DNA of 64,000 nt from Roseovarius gahaiensis (GTDB taxonomy: Bacteria; Pseudomonadota; Alphaproteobacteria; Rhodobacterales; Rhodobacteraceae). The stretch covers positions 124,001 to 188,000 of the forward strand of contig NZ_JAAORB010000001.1 in assembly GCF_011601345.1 (NCBI RefSeq), read 5' to 3'. Position 1 is the first letter of the stretch. Each line of letters begins with the position of its first letter. The position numbers and the translations under genes are program-made. Of the stretch, positions 27,117 through 36,215 are shown piece by piece. Under the pieces are notes generated by a model. That model did no database searches, was not told where the DNA came from, and worked only from the letters and a program-made list of their open reading frames with translations.

Positions 27117-27587
27117 ATGAAATCGTTGAAAAAGAGACGCAGAGTACATGTGGTCCTTATTGCTGTTGTTGCGCTGCTTGTATCGGTTTCGCTGATTGGG
27201 TGGGCGTTCAAGGACGGCATCAACTTTTTCCGCTCGCCCTCTGAAGTGATCGCAAAACCGCCCGGCGCGACCGAAGTGTTCCGGATCGGCGGGCTGGTCG
27301 AAGGGGGCAGCCTTGTGCGCGGTCAGGGGGAAGAAATCCGCTTTAATGTGACCGATGGCGGTGCCGCGGTGCCGGTGACTTACAAAGGTGTTTTGCCAGA
27401 TTTGTTCGAGGAAAATCAGGGCATGGTTGGCATGGGCACCTATGACGGCAAGGTGTTCCGCGCCACCGAGATTTTGGCCAAGCATGACGAAGATTACATG
27501 CCCAAGGAAGTGGTGGATGCGTTGAAAGAGCAAGGCGTCTATCAAGAGCCGGAAGCGCAGTATAACGGCCACAACAGCGGAAGCTGA
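27117..27587 (+). CDS. ccmE: cytochrome c maturation haem chaperone CcmE
   Basis: Holds haem covalently in the periplasm for transfer to apocytochrome c. 156 residues with a signal anchor (VVLIAVVALLVSVSLIGWAF, about residues 12-31) and the beta-barrel domain. The haem-binding histidine is in LAKHDEDYMPKEV, with the following tyrosine that is also conserved. This is the first of three ccm genes here; ccmF and ccmH follow after an inserted endolysin/holin pair. Confidence 0.95.
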   Translation: MKSLKKRRRVHVVLIAVVALLVSVSLIGWAFKDGINFFRSPSEVIAKPPGATEVFRIGGLVEGGSLVRGQGEEIRFNVTDGGAAVPVTYKGVLPDLFEENQGMVGMGTYDGKVFRATEILAKHDEDYMPKEVVDALKEQGVYQEPEAQYNGHNSGS

Positions 27588-27679
27588 GGTCGCTGGTCGG
27601 ACTTGCGACCGCTGGTCAAGCCAACCATTAACATTTCGGGATCAGTCTTGCTGCCATGGGCCGCAAGAGGGATCCTGCC

Positions 27680-28291
27680 ATGCAAACCGTTTCTGACATC
27701 GCCAAACAGATCGTCGCCCGCGAGGGGGGCTTTGTGAACGACCCGGATGATCCGGGCGGGGCCACGAAATACGGGGTCACGATCCACACCATGCGCCGTC
27801 TTGGGTTGGGTCTGGACCGGGATGGCGATGTTGATGTGGGTGATGTCCAGCGTCTGACACGGGCCGATGCGCAGGCGATCTTCATCGAGCATTATTATCA
27901 TCGACCGCAGATTGATGCGCTGCCCGAGACGCTGCAAGCCAGTGTTTTTGACATGTATGTCAATGCTGGGGCCAATGCAGTGAAGATTTTACAGCGCTTA
28001 CTACGCGATATGGGGCAGGTGGTGGCGGTGGATGGTGTGATTGGGCCGCAGACCATGGCCGCCGCGCGGGCCGCAGTGGATGCAGCCCCGGACCATATTG
28101 CCGATGCCTACGGGATCGCGCGCCGCAATTATTACCTTGCCTTGGCCGATCGCCGCCCCGCCAGCCGCAAGTTTGCCCGAACGCGCAGTGGCGGCAAAGG
28201 TGGCTGGATCAAGCGCGCCGAAGAATTCATCGCGCCGCGATATCATCTGAGCAACAAGGCATTTCGGGAAAGGGTTGCGGCATGGGGTTGA
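27680..28291 (+). CDS. GH108-family endolysin (GTA-type lysis muramidase)
   Basis: A 203-residue peptidoglycan hydrolase of the glycoside hydrolase 108 group. The catalytic glutamate lies in the EGG motif of VAREGGFVNDPDDPGGATK (around residue 14), followed by YGVTIHTMRRLG. The second half has a peptidoglycan-binding-like region (VDGVIGPQTMAAARA). No signal peptide is seen, so export would need a holin, whose gene overlaps its end by 10 nt. In Rhodobacter capsulatus, a homologous endolysin/holin pair lyses cells to release gene transfer agent. Its place inside the ccm gene run is notable. Confidence 0.87.
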   Translation: MQTVSDIAKQIVAREGGFVNDPDDPGGATKYGVTIHTMRRLGLGLDRDGDVDVGDVQRLTRADAQAIFIEHYYHRPQIDALPETLQASVFDMYVNAGANAVKILQRLLRDMGQVVAVDGVIGPQTMAAARAAVDAAPDHIADAYGIARRNYYLALADRRPASRKFARTRSGGKGGWIKRAEEFIAPRYHLSNKAFRERVAAWG

Positions 28292-28869
28292 TGGAACGTC
28301 TGGTGACGCTGGTTTTTGGTGACGGGCGAAACATGGTGCGTGACACGGTCGAAGTGTTTCGAGAAAACGCCGAGAGCGGTGCCGCACGTGACGCCGCGCA
28401 GCGGGCCGGGGTCGTCGATCAGTTCGGGGCCGAGTTCAGCCAGCCTTCGCGCGGACTGTTTGACCGTATCATGGACGGGGTGAACCGTGTGCCGCGTCCG
28501 GCCATGGCGCTTGGAACTTTGGGATTGTTCGCCGCCGCGATGATTGATCCGGTGTGGTTTGCTGCGCGGATGCAAGGAATCGCCCTTGTGCCCGAACCGC
28601 TGTGGTGGCTGTTGGGGGCAATCGTCAGCTTTTATTTCGGGGCGCGGCATCAGTTGAAAGGGCAGCAGTTTCAACAATCGGTGGCGCGCACGCTGGCGCG
28701 CACACCGCAGGTGGCTGACAATTTGCAGCGGTTGGAGCAGTTGCGCCCCGACAGCCCCGGCGTGGCCGATCCGGGGCCAGATGCCCGCGCGGCGCTGACA
28801 GTGATCCGACCGGCGGAAAACCCCGCCCTGGCCGCATGGCAGGCGCGGGATGCAGCGCGCGCGCGTTGA
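28282..28869 (+). CDS. GTA-type holin (3TM holin family)
   Basis: A 195-residue inner-membrane protein of the GTA_holin_3TM family. The core DGVNRVPRPAMALGTLGLFA, then the DPVWFAARMQGIALVPEPL and WWLLGAIVSFYFGARHQ segments, is characteristic. Two clear hydrophobic spans are seen (ALGTLGLFAAAMIDPVWF and WWLLGAIVSFYF). The acidic N-terminal part (FRENAESGAARDAAQRAG) and long C-terminal tail are soluble. It overlaps the endolysin gene by 10 nt from the ATG at 28282, or by one base if the ATG at 28291 is used. It would form the lesion that lets the endolysin reach the wall. Confidence 0.86.
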   Translation: MGLMERLVTLVFGDGRNMVRDTVEVFRENAESGAARDAAQRAGVVDQFGAEFSQPSRGLFDRIMDGVNRVPRPAMALGTLGLFAAAMIDPVWFAARMQGIALVPEPLWWLLGAIVSFYFGARHQLKGQQFQQSVARTLARTPQVADNLQRLEQLRPDSPGVADPGPDARAALTVIRPAENPALAAWQARDAARAR

Positions 28870-28952
28870 AACGGGCAGCCCGCGACAATGTGATCACCTT
28901 GCGCGTACGAATCCGATTGGCTGCACAGATGTGAATTGTCTATATTGGGGGC

Positions 28953-30926
28953 ATGATTACAGAATTTGGCCACTTCGCCCTCGTCCTCGCCTTTTTCGTC
29001 GCTTGTGTTCAGGCGGTTGTGCCGCTTGTTGGCGCATATAAACGCTGGCCCGGCTGGATGGCCGTGGCCGAACCTGCGGCGAATGTTCAATTTCTTCTGA
29101 CGGCGGCGTCTTTCGCCGCGTTGACCTACGCCTTTGTCTTCTCGGACTTCTCGGTTCAGTTGGTGACGATCAACAGTCACACCGACAAGCCGCTGCTCTA
29201 CAAAATCACGGGCGTTTGGGGGAATCACGAAGGCTCAATGCTGCTGTGGGTGCTGATTGTGACATTGTTCGGCGCCTTTGCCGCATGGTTCGGCGGGAAC
29301 CTACCACCGACGCTGAAGGCGCGCGTCTTGTCGGTTCAGGCGATGATCGGCGTGGCGTTTTTCGCCTTTATCCTTTTCACCTCCAACCCGTTTTTGCGCA
29401 TGTCGGTCCCGCCCTTTGATGGGCAAGACCTCAACCCGCTGCTGCAAGACCCCGGTTTGGCCTTTCATCCGCCGTTCCTTTACTTGGGCTATGTCGGGCT
29501 GTCGATGACATTTTCGTTCGCCGTGGCGGCCTTGATCGAAGGGCGCGTGGATGCGGCGTGGGGCCGCTGGGTGCGGCCTTACACGTTGGCGGCGTGGATT
29601 TTCCTGACCGTTGGGATCGGCCTTGGTAGCTGGTGGGCCTATTACGAGCTGGGCTGGGGCGGTTTCTGGTTTTGGGATCCCGTTGAAAACGCCAGTTTCA
29701 TGCCGTGGCTGATTGCCGTTGCGCTGTTGCATTCGGCCATCGTGGTGGAAAAACGCGAAAGCTTGAAAAGCTGGACCGTGCTGTTGGCGATCATCGCCTT
29801 TGGTTTTTCGATGGTGGGCGCATTCATCACGCGCTCGGGGGTGATTACCTCGGTGCATGCCTTCGCCACCGACCCCGAGCGTGGGGTGTTCCTGTTGCTG
29901 ATTTTGGCAGTGTTCATGATCGGCGCGCTGGCATTGTTTGCGGCGCGGGCCAACGTGTTGCAGGCCAAGGGCGTTTTCTCGCTGGCCAGTCGGGAATCCA
30001 TGTTGGTGGCCAATAATGTTCTGCTGGCGGTGTCGGCCTTGGTGGTGTTCGTGGGCACCATGTGGCCGTTGGTCAGCGAAATGGCGTTTGATCGCAAACT
30101 GTCGGTTGGGGCACCTTTCTTTAACATGGCCTTCACGCCGTTCATGGTGGTGTTGGGCCTTATCCTTCCGGTCGGTGCGATGCTGCCATGGAAACGTGCC
30201 AATATTGGTCGAATCATTCGACAGTTGCGCGGGGCCTTCGCGTTGGCGGTGGCCGTTGGGGCGTTGACCTTTGCCATGCAGACCGGGCGCAGTGCGCTTG
30301 GCCCTGTCGGTCTGTTTCTGGGCGCGTGGCTGGTGTCTGGTGCGGCGGTTGATCTTTGGGGGCGGACCGGGCGCGGTAAAAACCGTTTGGGCCGGCTGGC
30401 CCGCCTTCCGCGCGCCGATTGGGGTAAATCCATAGCCCATGCCGGTCTTGGCGTGACCTTTGCCGGTGTTGCCGGCATCCTTGCCTGGGAGACCGAGGAT
30501 ATTCGCGTATTGCAGATGGGCGAAAGCCTTGACCTGTCGGGCTATACCGTCAAGCTGGACGATGTTCGGCGGATTCAGGGGCCGAACTACACTGCGGTGC
30601 AGGCTGACATGGTTCTGTCGCGCGACGGGCGCGAGATTTCGACATTGCAGCCGGAAAAACGTAACTACCCCGTGGCCCGGATGCCCACCACCGAGGCGGC
30701 GCTGGATATCGGGTTTTGGCGTGATATCTACGTTGTGATCGGCGATCCTCAGGATAATGGCGGTTGGGCCGTTCGGACCTATTACAAACCGCTGGCCAAC
30801 TGGATTTGGGGGGGCTCTATCCTGATGGCAATTGGTGGTGCCTTCAGCCTGAGCGACCGGCGCTATCGTGTCGCGGCGGGTGCGCGTAAAGCGGCGCCGC
30901 GCGCGTCGGGGGTGCCGGCAGAATGA
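28953..30926 (+). CDS. ccmF: cytochrome c haem lyase subunit CcmF
   Basis: The large integral membrane part of the System I haem lyase, 657 residues with many membrane helices. The tryptophan-rich WWD domain that handles haem is clear (ELGWGGFWFWDPVENASFMP), and KITGVWGNHEGSMLLW and the GRVDAAWGRWVRPYTLAAW region match. The start at 28953 has a GGGGGC site. ccmH overlaps its end by 4 nt (ATGA). It is separated from ccmE by the holin/endolysin pair. Confidence 0.97.
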   Translation: MITEFGHFALVLAFFVACVQAVVPLVGAYKRWPGWMAVAEPAANVQFLLTAASFAALTYAFVFSDFSVQLVTINSHTDKPLLYKITGVWGNHEGSMLLWVLIVTLFGAFAAWFGGNLPPTLKARVLSVQAMIGVAFFAFILFTSNPFLRMSVPPFDGQDLNPLLQDPGLAFHPPFLYLGYVGLSMTFSFAVAALIEGRVDAAWGRWVRPYTLAAWIFLTVGIGLGSWWAYYELGWGGFWFWDPVENASFMPWLIAVALLHSAIVVEKRESLKSWTVLLAIIAFGFSMVGAFITRSGVITSVHAFATDPERGVFLLLILAVFMIGALALFAARANVLQAKGVFSLASRESMLVANNVLLAVSALVVFVGTMWPLVSEMAFDRKLSVGAPFFNMAFTPFMVVLGLILPVGAMLPWKRANIGRIIRQLRGAFALAVAVGALTFAMQTGRSALGPVGLFLGAWLVSGAAVDLWGRTGRGKNRLGRLARLPRADWGKSIAHAGLGVTFAGVAGILAWETEDIRVLQMGESLDLSGYTVKLDDVRRIQGPNYTAVQADMVLSRDGREISTLQPEKRNYPVARMPTTEAALDIGFWRDIYVVIGDPQDNGGWAVRTYYKPLANWIWGGSILMAIGGAFSLSDRRYRVAAGARKAAPRASGVPAE

Positions 30927-31381
30927 AACACCTGGCCCTTAGCCTTGCCTTGTGCTTGATGGCCTCGCCGCTTTTAGCCTTGGAACCAGATGAAGTTCTG
31001 GACGATCCCAAGCTGGAAGAGCGCGCGCGCGATATTTCGGCGGGTCTGCGCTGTTTGGTGTGCCGCAACGAAAGCATTGACGAGTCCAACGCAGATTTGG
31101 CGCGTGATTTGCGCCTTTTGGTGCGTGAGCGGCTGATCGCGGGCGACAGTAACGATGAGGTCGTCCAATTTATCGTGGACCGGTATGGCGAGTATGTATT
31201 GTTGAACCCGCGCGTCACAGGGTCGAACCTTGTGCTGTGGCTGGCAGGGCCCGGGATGCTGTTGATCGGGGCAGGTATTGGCTGGGCCTATCTGCGCCGC
31301 CGTGGACGGGCCGAGGATGACCAGATTGATCCGCTGGACGAAGACGAGGCCGAGCGTTTGCGCGAGATCATGAAAGACTGA
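30923..31381 (+). CDS. ccmH: cytochrome c maturation thioredoxin-like protein CcmH (CycL/Ccl2)
   Basis: A 152-residue periplasmic oxidoreductase anchored by a C-terminal helix (NLVLWLAGPGMLLIGAGIGW, about 112-131). It reduces the CxxCH thiols of apocytochrome c. The active-site motif LRCLVCRNESIDESN is present. A signal peptide (LALSLALCLMASPLLA) precedes it. It overlaps ccmF by 4 nt. ccmI and ccmG are not seen here. Confidence 0.96.
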   Translation: MKHLALSLALCLMASPLLALEPDEVLDDPKLEERARDISAGLRCLVCRNESIDESNADLARDLRLLVRERLIAGDSNDEVVQFIVDRYGEYVLLNPRVTGSNLVLWLAGPGMLLIGAGIGWAYLRRRGRAEDDQIDPLDEDEAERLREIMKD

Positions 31382-31464
31382 CGCGCCGTTGCGCTTTCCC
31401 TGTGCGGGCAAATCGGGTTTATTCTGCCTGACATTTTACAACAAAGCGCAGAGGGGACGGCCCG

Positions 31465-32244
31465 GTGAAAGACTATCAGACGATTACGCTGGACATCGCA
31501 GAGGATGTTGCCGTTTTACGGCTCAACCGTACCGACAAAATGAACGCGCTGAACACCCAGATGCGTGCCGAAATCACCGATGCCATCAGCGCCGCGGCCA
31601 AGACAGCTCGCGTGCTGGTAATGACGGGCAACGGCACATGTTTTTGCTCGGGGCAGGATCTGAGCGATAACGGCAATGCCGCCAACCTGGATCTTGAACG
31701 TGTGCTACGGGATGAATACGAGCCGATGTTGCGCGCCATTGCCGAGTGTCCCATTCCGACGATCAGCGCGGTCAATGGCCCGGCTGCCGGGGCGGGGGCC
31801 AATTTGGCATTGGCCGCCGATGTGGTGATCGCATCGGAAAGTGCCTATTTTCTTCAAGCCTTTACGCGCATTGGGCTGATACCCGACGCGGGCGGAACCT
31901 ATTGGTTGCCGCGTCAGATGGGGGCGGCCAAGGCCATGGGCGCGGCTCTGTTCGCCGAGCCGGTCAGCGCCCGGCAAGCCAGCGATTGGGGCATGATCTG
32001 GGAAGCGGTGCCCGACGATGCGTTCGAGGCGCATTGGCTGGCCCGCGCGGCGCATCTGGCCAAGGGGCCGACGGTGGCTTATCGCCAATTGAAACAGGCG
32101 ATCCGCCAAAGCTGGAGCAATGACTACGACGCGCAGTTGGATCTGGAGGCGAAATTGCAGGGGGCCTGTGGCCAGACCCGCGATTTCAAGGAAGGCGTGG
32201 TGGCTTTTTTGGAGAAACGCCCAGCCCGGTACGAGGGGCGCTAA
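31465..32244 (+). CDS. enoyl-CoA hydratase/isomerase family protein (PaaG-like)
   Basis: A 259-residue crotonase-fold enzyme. The oxyanion-hole regions are visible in GTCFCSGQDLSDNG and VNGPAAGAGANLALAADVV, and the family C-terminus ends in FLEKRPARYEGR. The sequence around the second half (FTRIGLIPDAGGTYWLPRQM) resembles PaaG, which isomerises ring-epoxide phenylacetyl-CoA, but ordinary enoyl-CoA hydratase activity is equally possible. The start is a GTG with a GAGGGG site 9 bases upstream. It stands 83 bp after ccmH, and no other phenylacetate gene is present. Confidence 0.88.
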   Translation: MKDYQTITLDIAEDVAVLRLNRTDKMNALNTQMRAEITDAISAAAKTARVLVMTGNGTCFCSGQDLSDNGNAANLDLERVLRDEYEPMLRAIAECPIPTISAVNGPAAGAGANLALAADVVIASESAYFLQAFTRIGLIPDAGGTYWLPRQMGAAKAMGAALFAEPVSARQASDWGMIWEAVPDDAFEAHWLARAAHLAKGPTVAYRQLKQAIRQSWSNDYDAQLDLEAKLQGACGQTRDFKEGVVAFLEKRPARYEGR

Positions 32245-32408
32245 GCCCGGCGCAGCAAGGGCCGGCACGCGGTCAATTGGTCGCGGCGCAGGCATATATG
32301 AGCCGCGGCAAAGACCCTGCCGTCGCGTGGTATCAAAGCTTTTGAGCCGTAGGGATGCGCCGCCTTTGGGGGGGATATCATACCGGCGCGACAGTTCCCC
32401 AGTGCACT

Positions 32409-33176
32409 TCAGGCGGCATAGCGGCCCACGGCCACGTTGCGCAGCGAAAAATCCGGGCTGGCATTGCGCACAACCGCCACGGTCTGACCATCGGCCTTGA
32501 TGCTGGTGAGGCCGGTTTGCGCGTCCACCTGAAGGGTCATGTCCGGGGTGGGCTGATCATCGGCATGCATGAAAGAGATCAAATCCTCTGCGATGTCAAA
32601 ATCTTCGATCACAACCGGTCGGCCGCCTTCGATCCAGTCGCCCAAGACAAATTCATCGGCCCCGCTGCCGCCGGTCACGCTGTCATCGCTGCCCGCCACA
32701 ATCGTGTCGTCGCCGGGCCCAAGATCGGCAATGTCGCCGTCATCGGAGGTGCCGGGCAGGGCATAGCCAAAGTCCAGATCGCCCGGATTGTCCGCCCCTT
32801 TGATCGAGGCGAGCAGCGCGGCTTCATCTACAATATTGGCTGACTCTATGAAGTCGCCGCCAGCGCCGCCAATAAGCGTGTCCTGCCCCGCGCCGCCGAT
32901 CAGAACGTCCGCCCCATCCCCGCCCGAAAGGTGATCATCGCCATTCAGGCCCAAGAGCCAATCATGGCCGTCGTTCCCCGATAGCGCATCGCCGCCATTC
33001 CAACCGATCAACAGCTCATTGCCACTATCGCCCGATAACGTGTCGGCGTTGTCATTGCCTTGTTCAATGTTGTCATCGTCAAGCGCTGCATCAGGGCTGT
33101 CAATTTCCGCCGCTGACAGCCCGACCATGCCCGCAAGCGATGCGCCGACCACTAGAAAAAGTGCAAGAAAGGCCAT
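32409..33176 (-). CDS. membrane-anchored RTX (haemolysin-type calcium-binding) repeat protein
   Basis: A 255-residue protein with an N-terminal hydrophobic stretch (FLALFLVVGASLAGMVGL, residues 3-20) and no clear cleavage site, followed by about seven GGxGxD-type nonapeptides at residues 40-112 (GNDGHDWLL, GLNGDDHLS, GGDGADVLI, GGAGQDTLI) and a second short group near 150-180 (GGSGADEFVLGDW). Such repeats bind calcium and fold into a beta-roll outside the cell. The last 65 residues have a beta-rich segment often seen at the ends of such proteins. Function unknown. Confidence 0.82.
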   Translation of the reverse strand: MAFLALFLVVGASLAGMVGLSAAEIDSPDAALDDDNIEQGNDNADTLSGDSGNELLIGWNGGDALSGNDGHDWLLGLNGDDHLSGGDGADVLIGGAGQDTLIGGAGGDFIESANIVDEAALLASIKGADNPGDLDFGYALPGTSDDGDIADLGPGDDTIVAGSDDSVTGGSGADEFVLGDWIEGGRPVVIEDFDIAEDLISFMHADDQPTPDMTLQVDAQTGLTSIKADGQTVAVVRNASPDFSLRNVAVGRYAA

Positions 33177-33296
33177 GAGAAACGCCCCTTGAGTGTGATC
33201 CGTGACCGACCACGCCTAGCAGGACGGTGGTAAAGGTCGGGTGAATAGCGCTTGGCCGGAGCGGTGAAATCTTCAATAAAATTTGAGAAAATACGG

Positions 33297-33332
33297 AAAA
33301 AAAGGCCGGGCGCATGATGCGGCCCGGCCTTT
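33297..33332. terminator. bidirectional terminator downstream of gltA
   Basis: AAAGGCCGGGC / GCCCGGCCTTT, 11-bp perfect stem with a 10-base loop, with an A-run on the left that gives T on the minus strand. It lies 21 bp past the gltA stop. Confidence 0.88.
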
Positions 33333-33353
33333 GTCTTTGGGATTGGTTGCGAA

Positions 33354-34649
33354 TTAGCGGTTTTCGATATCCACGTAATCGCGCAGGGTATCGCCCCTGT
33401 ACAATTGGCGCGGACGGCCAATTTTCAACTGCGGGTCGCTGATCATTTCCTTCCACTGCGAAATCCAGCCCACGGTGCGCGACAGCGCAAAGATGGGGGT
33501 GAACATCGAGGTTGGGAAACCCATCGCTTCAAGAATGATCCCCGAGTAGAAATCGACATTCGGGAACAGTTTTTTGTCGGTGAAATAAGGATCGGCCAGC
33601 GCCGCGGCTTCAAGCTCTTTGGCGACCTGCAGGGTTGGGTTGTCTTCGACACCCAAAAGATCCAGCACCTCGTCGGCGGATTGCTTCATCACCTTGGCGC
33701 GCGGGTCGAAGTTTTTGTAGACGCGGTGACCAAAGCCCATCAGGCGGAACGGGTCGTCTTTGTCCTTGGCGCGCGCGATGAATTCGGGGATACGATCTGG
33801 CGTGCCGATTTCGCGCAGCATTTCCAGCGTGGCCTGATTGGCGCCACCATGGGCCGGCCCCCACAGGCATGCGATGCCCGCCGCGATGCAGGCAAACGGG
33901 TTGGCCCCCGAGCTGGACGCCAGACGCACGGTCGATGTCGATGCGTTTTGTTCGTGGTCGGCATGCAGGGTAAAAATGCGGTCCATCGCGCGCGACAGGA
34001 TCGGGTTGACTTCGTAATCCTCGGCCGGGACGGCAAAACACATGCGCAGGAAGTTCGACGCGTAGTCCAGATCATTGCGTGGATACACAAAGGGCTGACC
34101 CAGTGTGTATTTGAACGCCATCGCGGCAATCGTCGGCATCTTGGCGATCATCCGGATCGACGCCACCTCGCGCTGCCACGGGTCGGCAATGTCGGTGCTG
34201 TCATGATAAAAGGCTGACAATGCGCCGACAACACCCACCATGATCGCCATCGGGTGCGCATCGCGGCGGTAGCCGCGGAACAGATACATCATCTGTTCGT
34301 GGATCATGGTGTGGTTGGTAACGCGCGATTCGAAATCTTCCAACTGCGCGGGCGAGGGCAGTTCGCCGTAAAGCAACAGGTAGCACACTTCGAGGAAATG
34401 CGATTTTTCAGCAAGTTGATCAATCGGATAGCCCCTGTGCAGCAATTCGCCCTTGTCGCCATCAATGAAGGTGATCGTGCTGTCGCAGCTTGCCGTCGAG
34501 GTAAAGCCCGGATCATAAGTGAACACGCCCGCTTGGGCATACAGCTTGCGGATGTCGATCACATCGGGGCCGGCCGTGGGCGAAAAGATCGGCAATTCAT
34601 AGTCTGTGCCGTCAATCGACAGGGTCGCATTCTTGGTGCTTTCAGCCAT
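33354..34649 (-). CDS. gltA: citrate synthase, type II
   Basis: Condenses oxaloacetate and acetyl-CoA to citrate. 431 residues, the hexameric NADH-sensitive length. The catalytic residues can be placed: His in [10 protein letters not shown], His in [15 protein letters not shown] and Asp in VDFYSGI. Also visible are the N-terminal beta domain ([19 protein letters not shown]) and ending [14 protein letters not shown]. It is a single gene with its own terminator; gltX lies upstream on the same strand, 76 bp away. Confidence 0.97.
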   Translation of the reverse strand: MAESTKNATLSIDGTDYELPIFSPTAGPDVIDIRKLYAQAGVFTYDPGFTSTASCDSTITFIDGDKGELLHRGYPIDQLAEKSHFLEVCYLLLYGELPSPAQLEDFESRVTNHTMIHEQMMYLFRGYRRDAHPMAIMVGVVGALSAFYHDSTDIADPWQREVASIRMIAKMPTIAAMAFKYTLGQPFVYPRNDLDYASNFLRMCFAVPAEDYEVNPILSRAMDRIFTLHADHEQNASTSTVRLASSSGANPFACIAAGIACLWGPAHGGANQATLEMLREIGTPDRIPEFIARAKDKDDPFRLMGFGHRVYKNFDPRAKVMKQSADEVLDLLGVEDNPTLQVAKELEAAALADPYFTDKKLFPNVDFYSGIILEAMGFPTSMFTPIFALSRTVGWISQWKEMISDPQLKIGRPRQLYRGDTLRDYVDIENR

Positions 34650-34725
34650 TGGGGGTCCTCCCTTACAAGCCCGCGCGTCCTGCGCGCGTCATGGGCTGCC
34701 TATTACATTCAGCCTTTCGAGGGGA

Positions 34726-36135
34726 TTAACCACTCTCGGAGGCGGCATCAGAAAGCCGGGCAATGGTTTCATCCCGGCCAAGCACGAGCATCATGTCAAA
34801 AACGCTCGGTGTCGCGCTGCGGCCTGCCAATGCGGCCCGCAAAGGGCCTGCCAGCTTGCCGAATTTCATATCCACGGATTCGGCGAATTGCATTGCAACC
34901 GCCTCTAATTCATCGCGGGACCAAGTAACAGTTTGCAGGTGCGGCGTCAATTGTGTCAGTATACTACGGGATACACTGTCGAGCTGTCCGGCAGCTTTCT
35001 CATCCGGTATAATCGGGCGGTCGGCCAAAATAAACTGTGCTTTATCAAGAAGTTCCGGGAATGTTTTGGCGCGCTCTTTGAGGCAATACATGGCCTTTTC
35101 CATCAGCGCGGATTTTTCCGGTTGCAGCTTGGGCTGGTCGGTGGCGGCCAGAAAGCCCTGCAATTCATGCAGCAGCGCAGCATCGTCGCTGGCCGCGATA
35201 TGCTGCCCGCACAGGTTGTCGAGCTTCTTAAAATCGAACCGCGCCGGGGATTTGCCGACACCGTTCAGATCGAACCAGTCTTGCGCCTGCGCGTCGGTAA
35301 AGAATTCGTCGTCCCCGTGGCTCCAACCCAAGCGCGCCAGATAATTGCGCATGCCCGCCGCCGGGTAGCCCATTTTCTGATATTCATCGACGCCAAGCGC
35401 GCCGTGGCGTTTGCTCAGCTTTTTGCCGTCGGGGCCGTGGATCAGCGGGATATGCGCGTAGACGGGCAGGGGCCAGCCCATTGCGGTATAAATCAGCATT
35501 TGCCGCGCCGCGTTGTTGAGGTGGTCATCGCCCCGGATCACATGGGTCACGCCCATATCATGATCGTCCACCGCCACGGCCAACATGTAGACCGGGGTGT
35601 CATCCGAGCGCAGCAACACCATATCGTCCAGTTGATCGTTGCGGATGGTCACATCGCCCTGAACCTGATCGTGAATGACGGTGGCACCATCGCGCGGCGC
35701 CTTGATGCGAACCACGTAGGGCGCATCGGGATGGCTGGCCGGATCGGCGTCGCGCCACGGGCTTTGATACAGGGTCGAACGGCCTTCGGCGCGTGCGGCC
35801 TCGCGGAAGGATTCAATGTCGTCTTGGGTGGCAAAGCATTTGTAGGCTTGGCCTTTTTCCAATAGCTCAAGCGCGACCTCGCGGTGCCGATCGCCGCGCG
35901 CGTACTGGCTGATCACCTCACCGTCATGATCCAGCCCCAGCCATGCCATACCGTCAAGAATGGCCTGCGTTGCCGCCTCGGTCGAGCGGGCGCGGTCGGT
36001 GTCTTCGATCCGCAACAGGAACTTGCCGCCCCGGCCACGGGCATAAAGCCAGTTGAACAGCGCGGTGCGCGCGCCGCCGATATGCAGGAATCCCGTGGGA
36101 GACGGGGCGAAACGGGTCACGATTGTCTGCGACAT
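34726..36135 (-). CDS. gltX: glutamyl-tRNA synthetase
   Basis: Charges tRNA-Glu (and in many alphaproteobacteria tRNA-Gln as well). 469 residues, class I. The HIGH-type motif is in [20 protein letters not shown] (about residues 8-27) and the KMSKS-type motif is [10 protein letters not shown] at about 237. The zinc-binding cysteine cluster of some enzymes is absent, as often. It is divergent from comEC; an 80-bp region with both promoters lies between. Confidence 0.97.
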   Translation of the reverse strand: MSQTIVTRFAPSPTGFLHIGGARTALFNWLYARGRGGKFLLRIEDTDRARSTEAATQAILDGMAWLGLDHDGEVISQYARGDRHREVALELLEKGQAYKCFATQDDIESFREAARAEGRSTLYQSPWRDADPASHPDAPYVVRIKAPRDGATVIHDQVQGDVTIRNDQLDDMVLLRSDDTPVYMLAVAVDDHDMGVTHVIRGDDHLNNAARQMLIYTAMGWPLPVYAHIPLIHGPDGKKLSKRHGALGVDEYQKMGYPAAGMRNYLARLGWSHGDDEFFTDAQAQDWFDLNGVGKSPARFDFKKLDNLCGQHIAASDDAALLHELQGFLAATDQPKLQPEKSALMEKAMYCLKERAKTFPELLDKAQFILADRPIIPDEKAAGQLDSVSRSILTQLTPHLQTVTWSRDELEAVAMQFAESVDMKFGKLAGPLRAALAGRSATPSVFDMMLVLGRDETIARLSDAASESG

Positions 36136-36215
36136 GGGGGGTATTAACCTTTCGGTAACCGGAATGGGCCTAGCGTTGCCGCCTGTCTATCGGCGCGGCA
36201 GAGGGGTGACAAGAC

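Noticed and set aside
27621-27635. CtrA binding site upstream of the endolysin
   Set aside because: Only TTAAC is present; neither TTAA-N7-TTAA nor TTAACCAT occurs in full.
27680-28869. Prophage remnant
   Set aside because: The endolysin and holin stand alone with no capsid, integrase or repressor genes, base composition matches the flanks, and the proteins fit the GTA lysis pair better.
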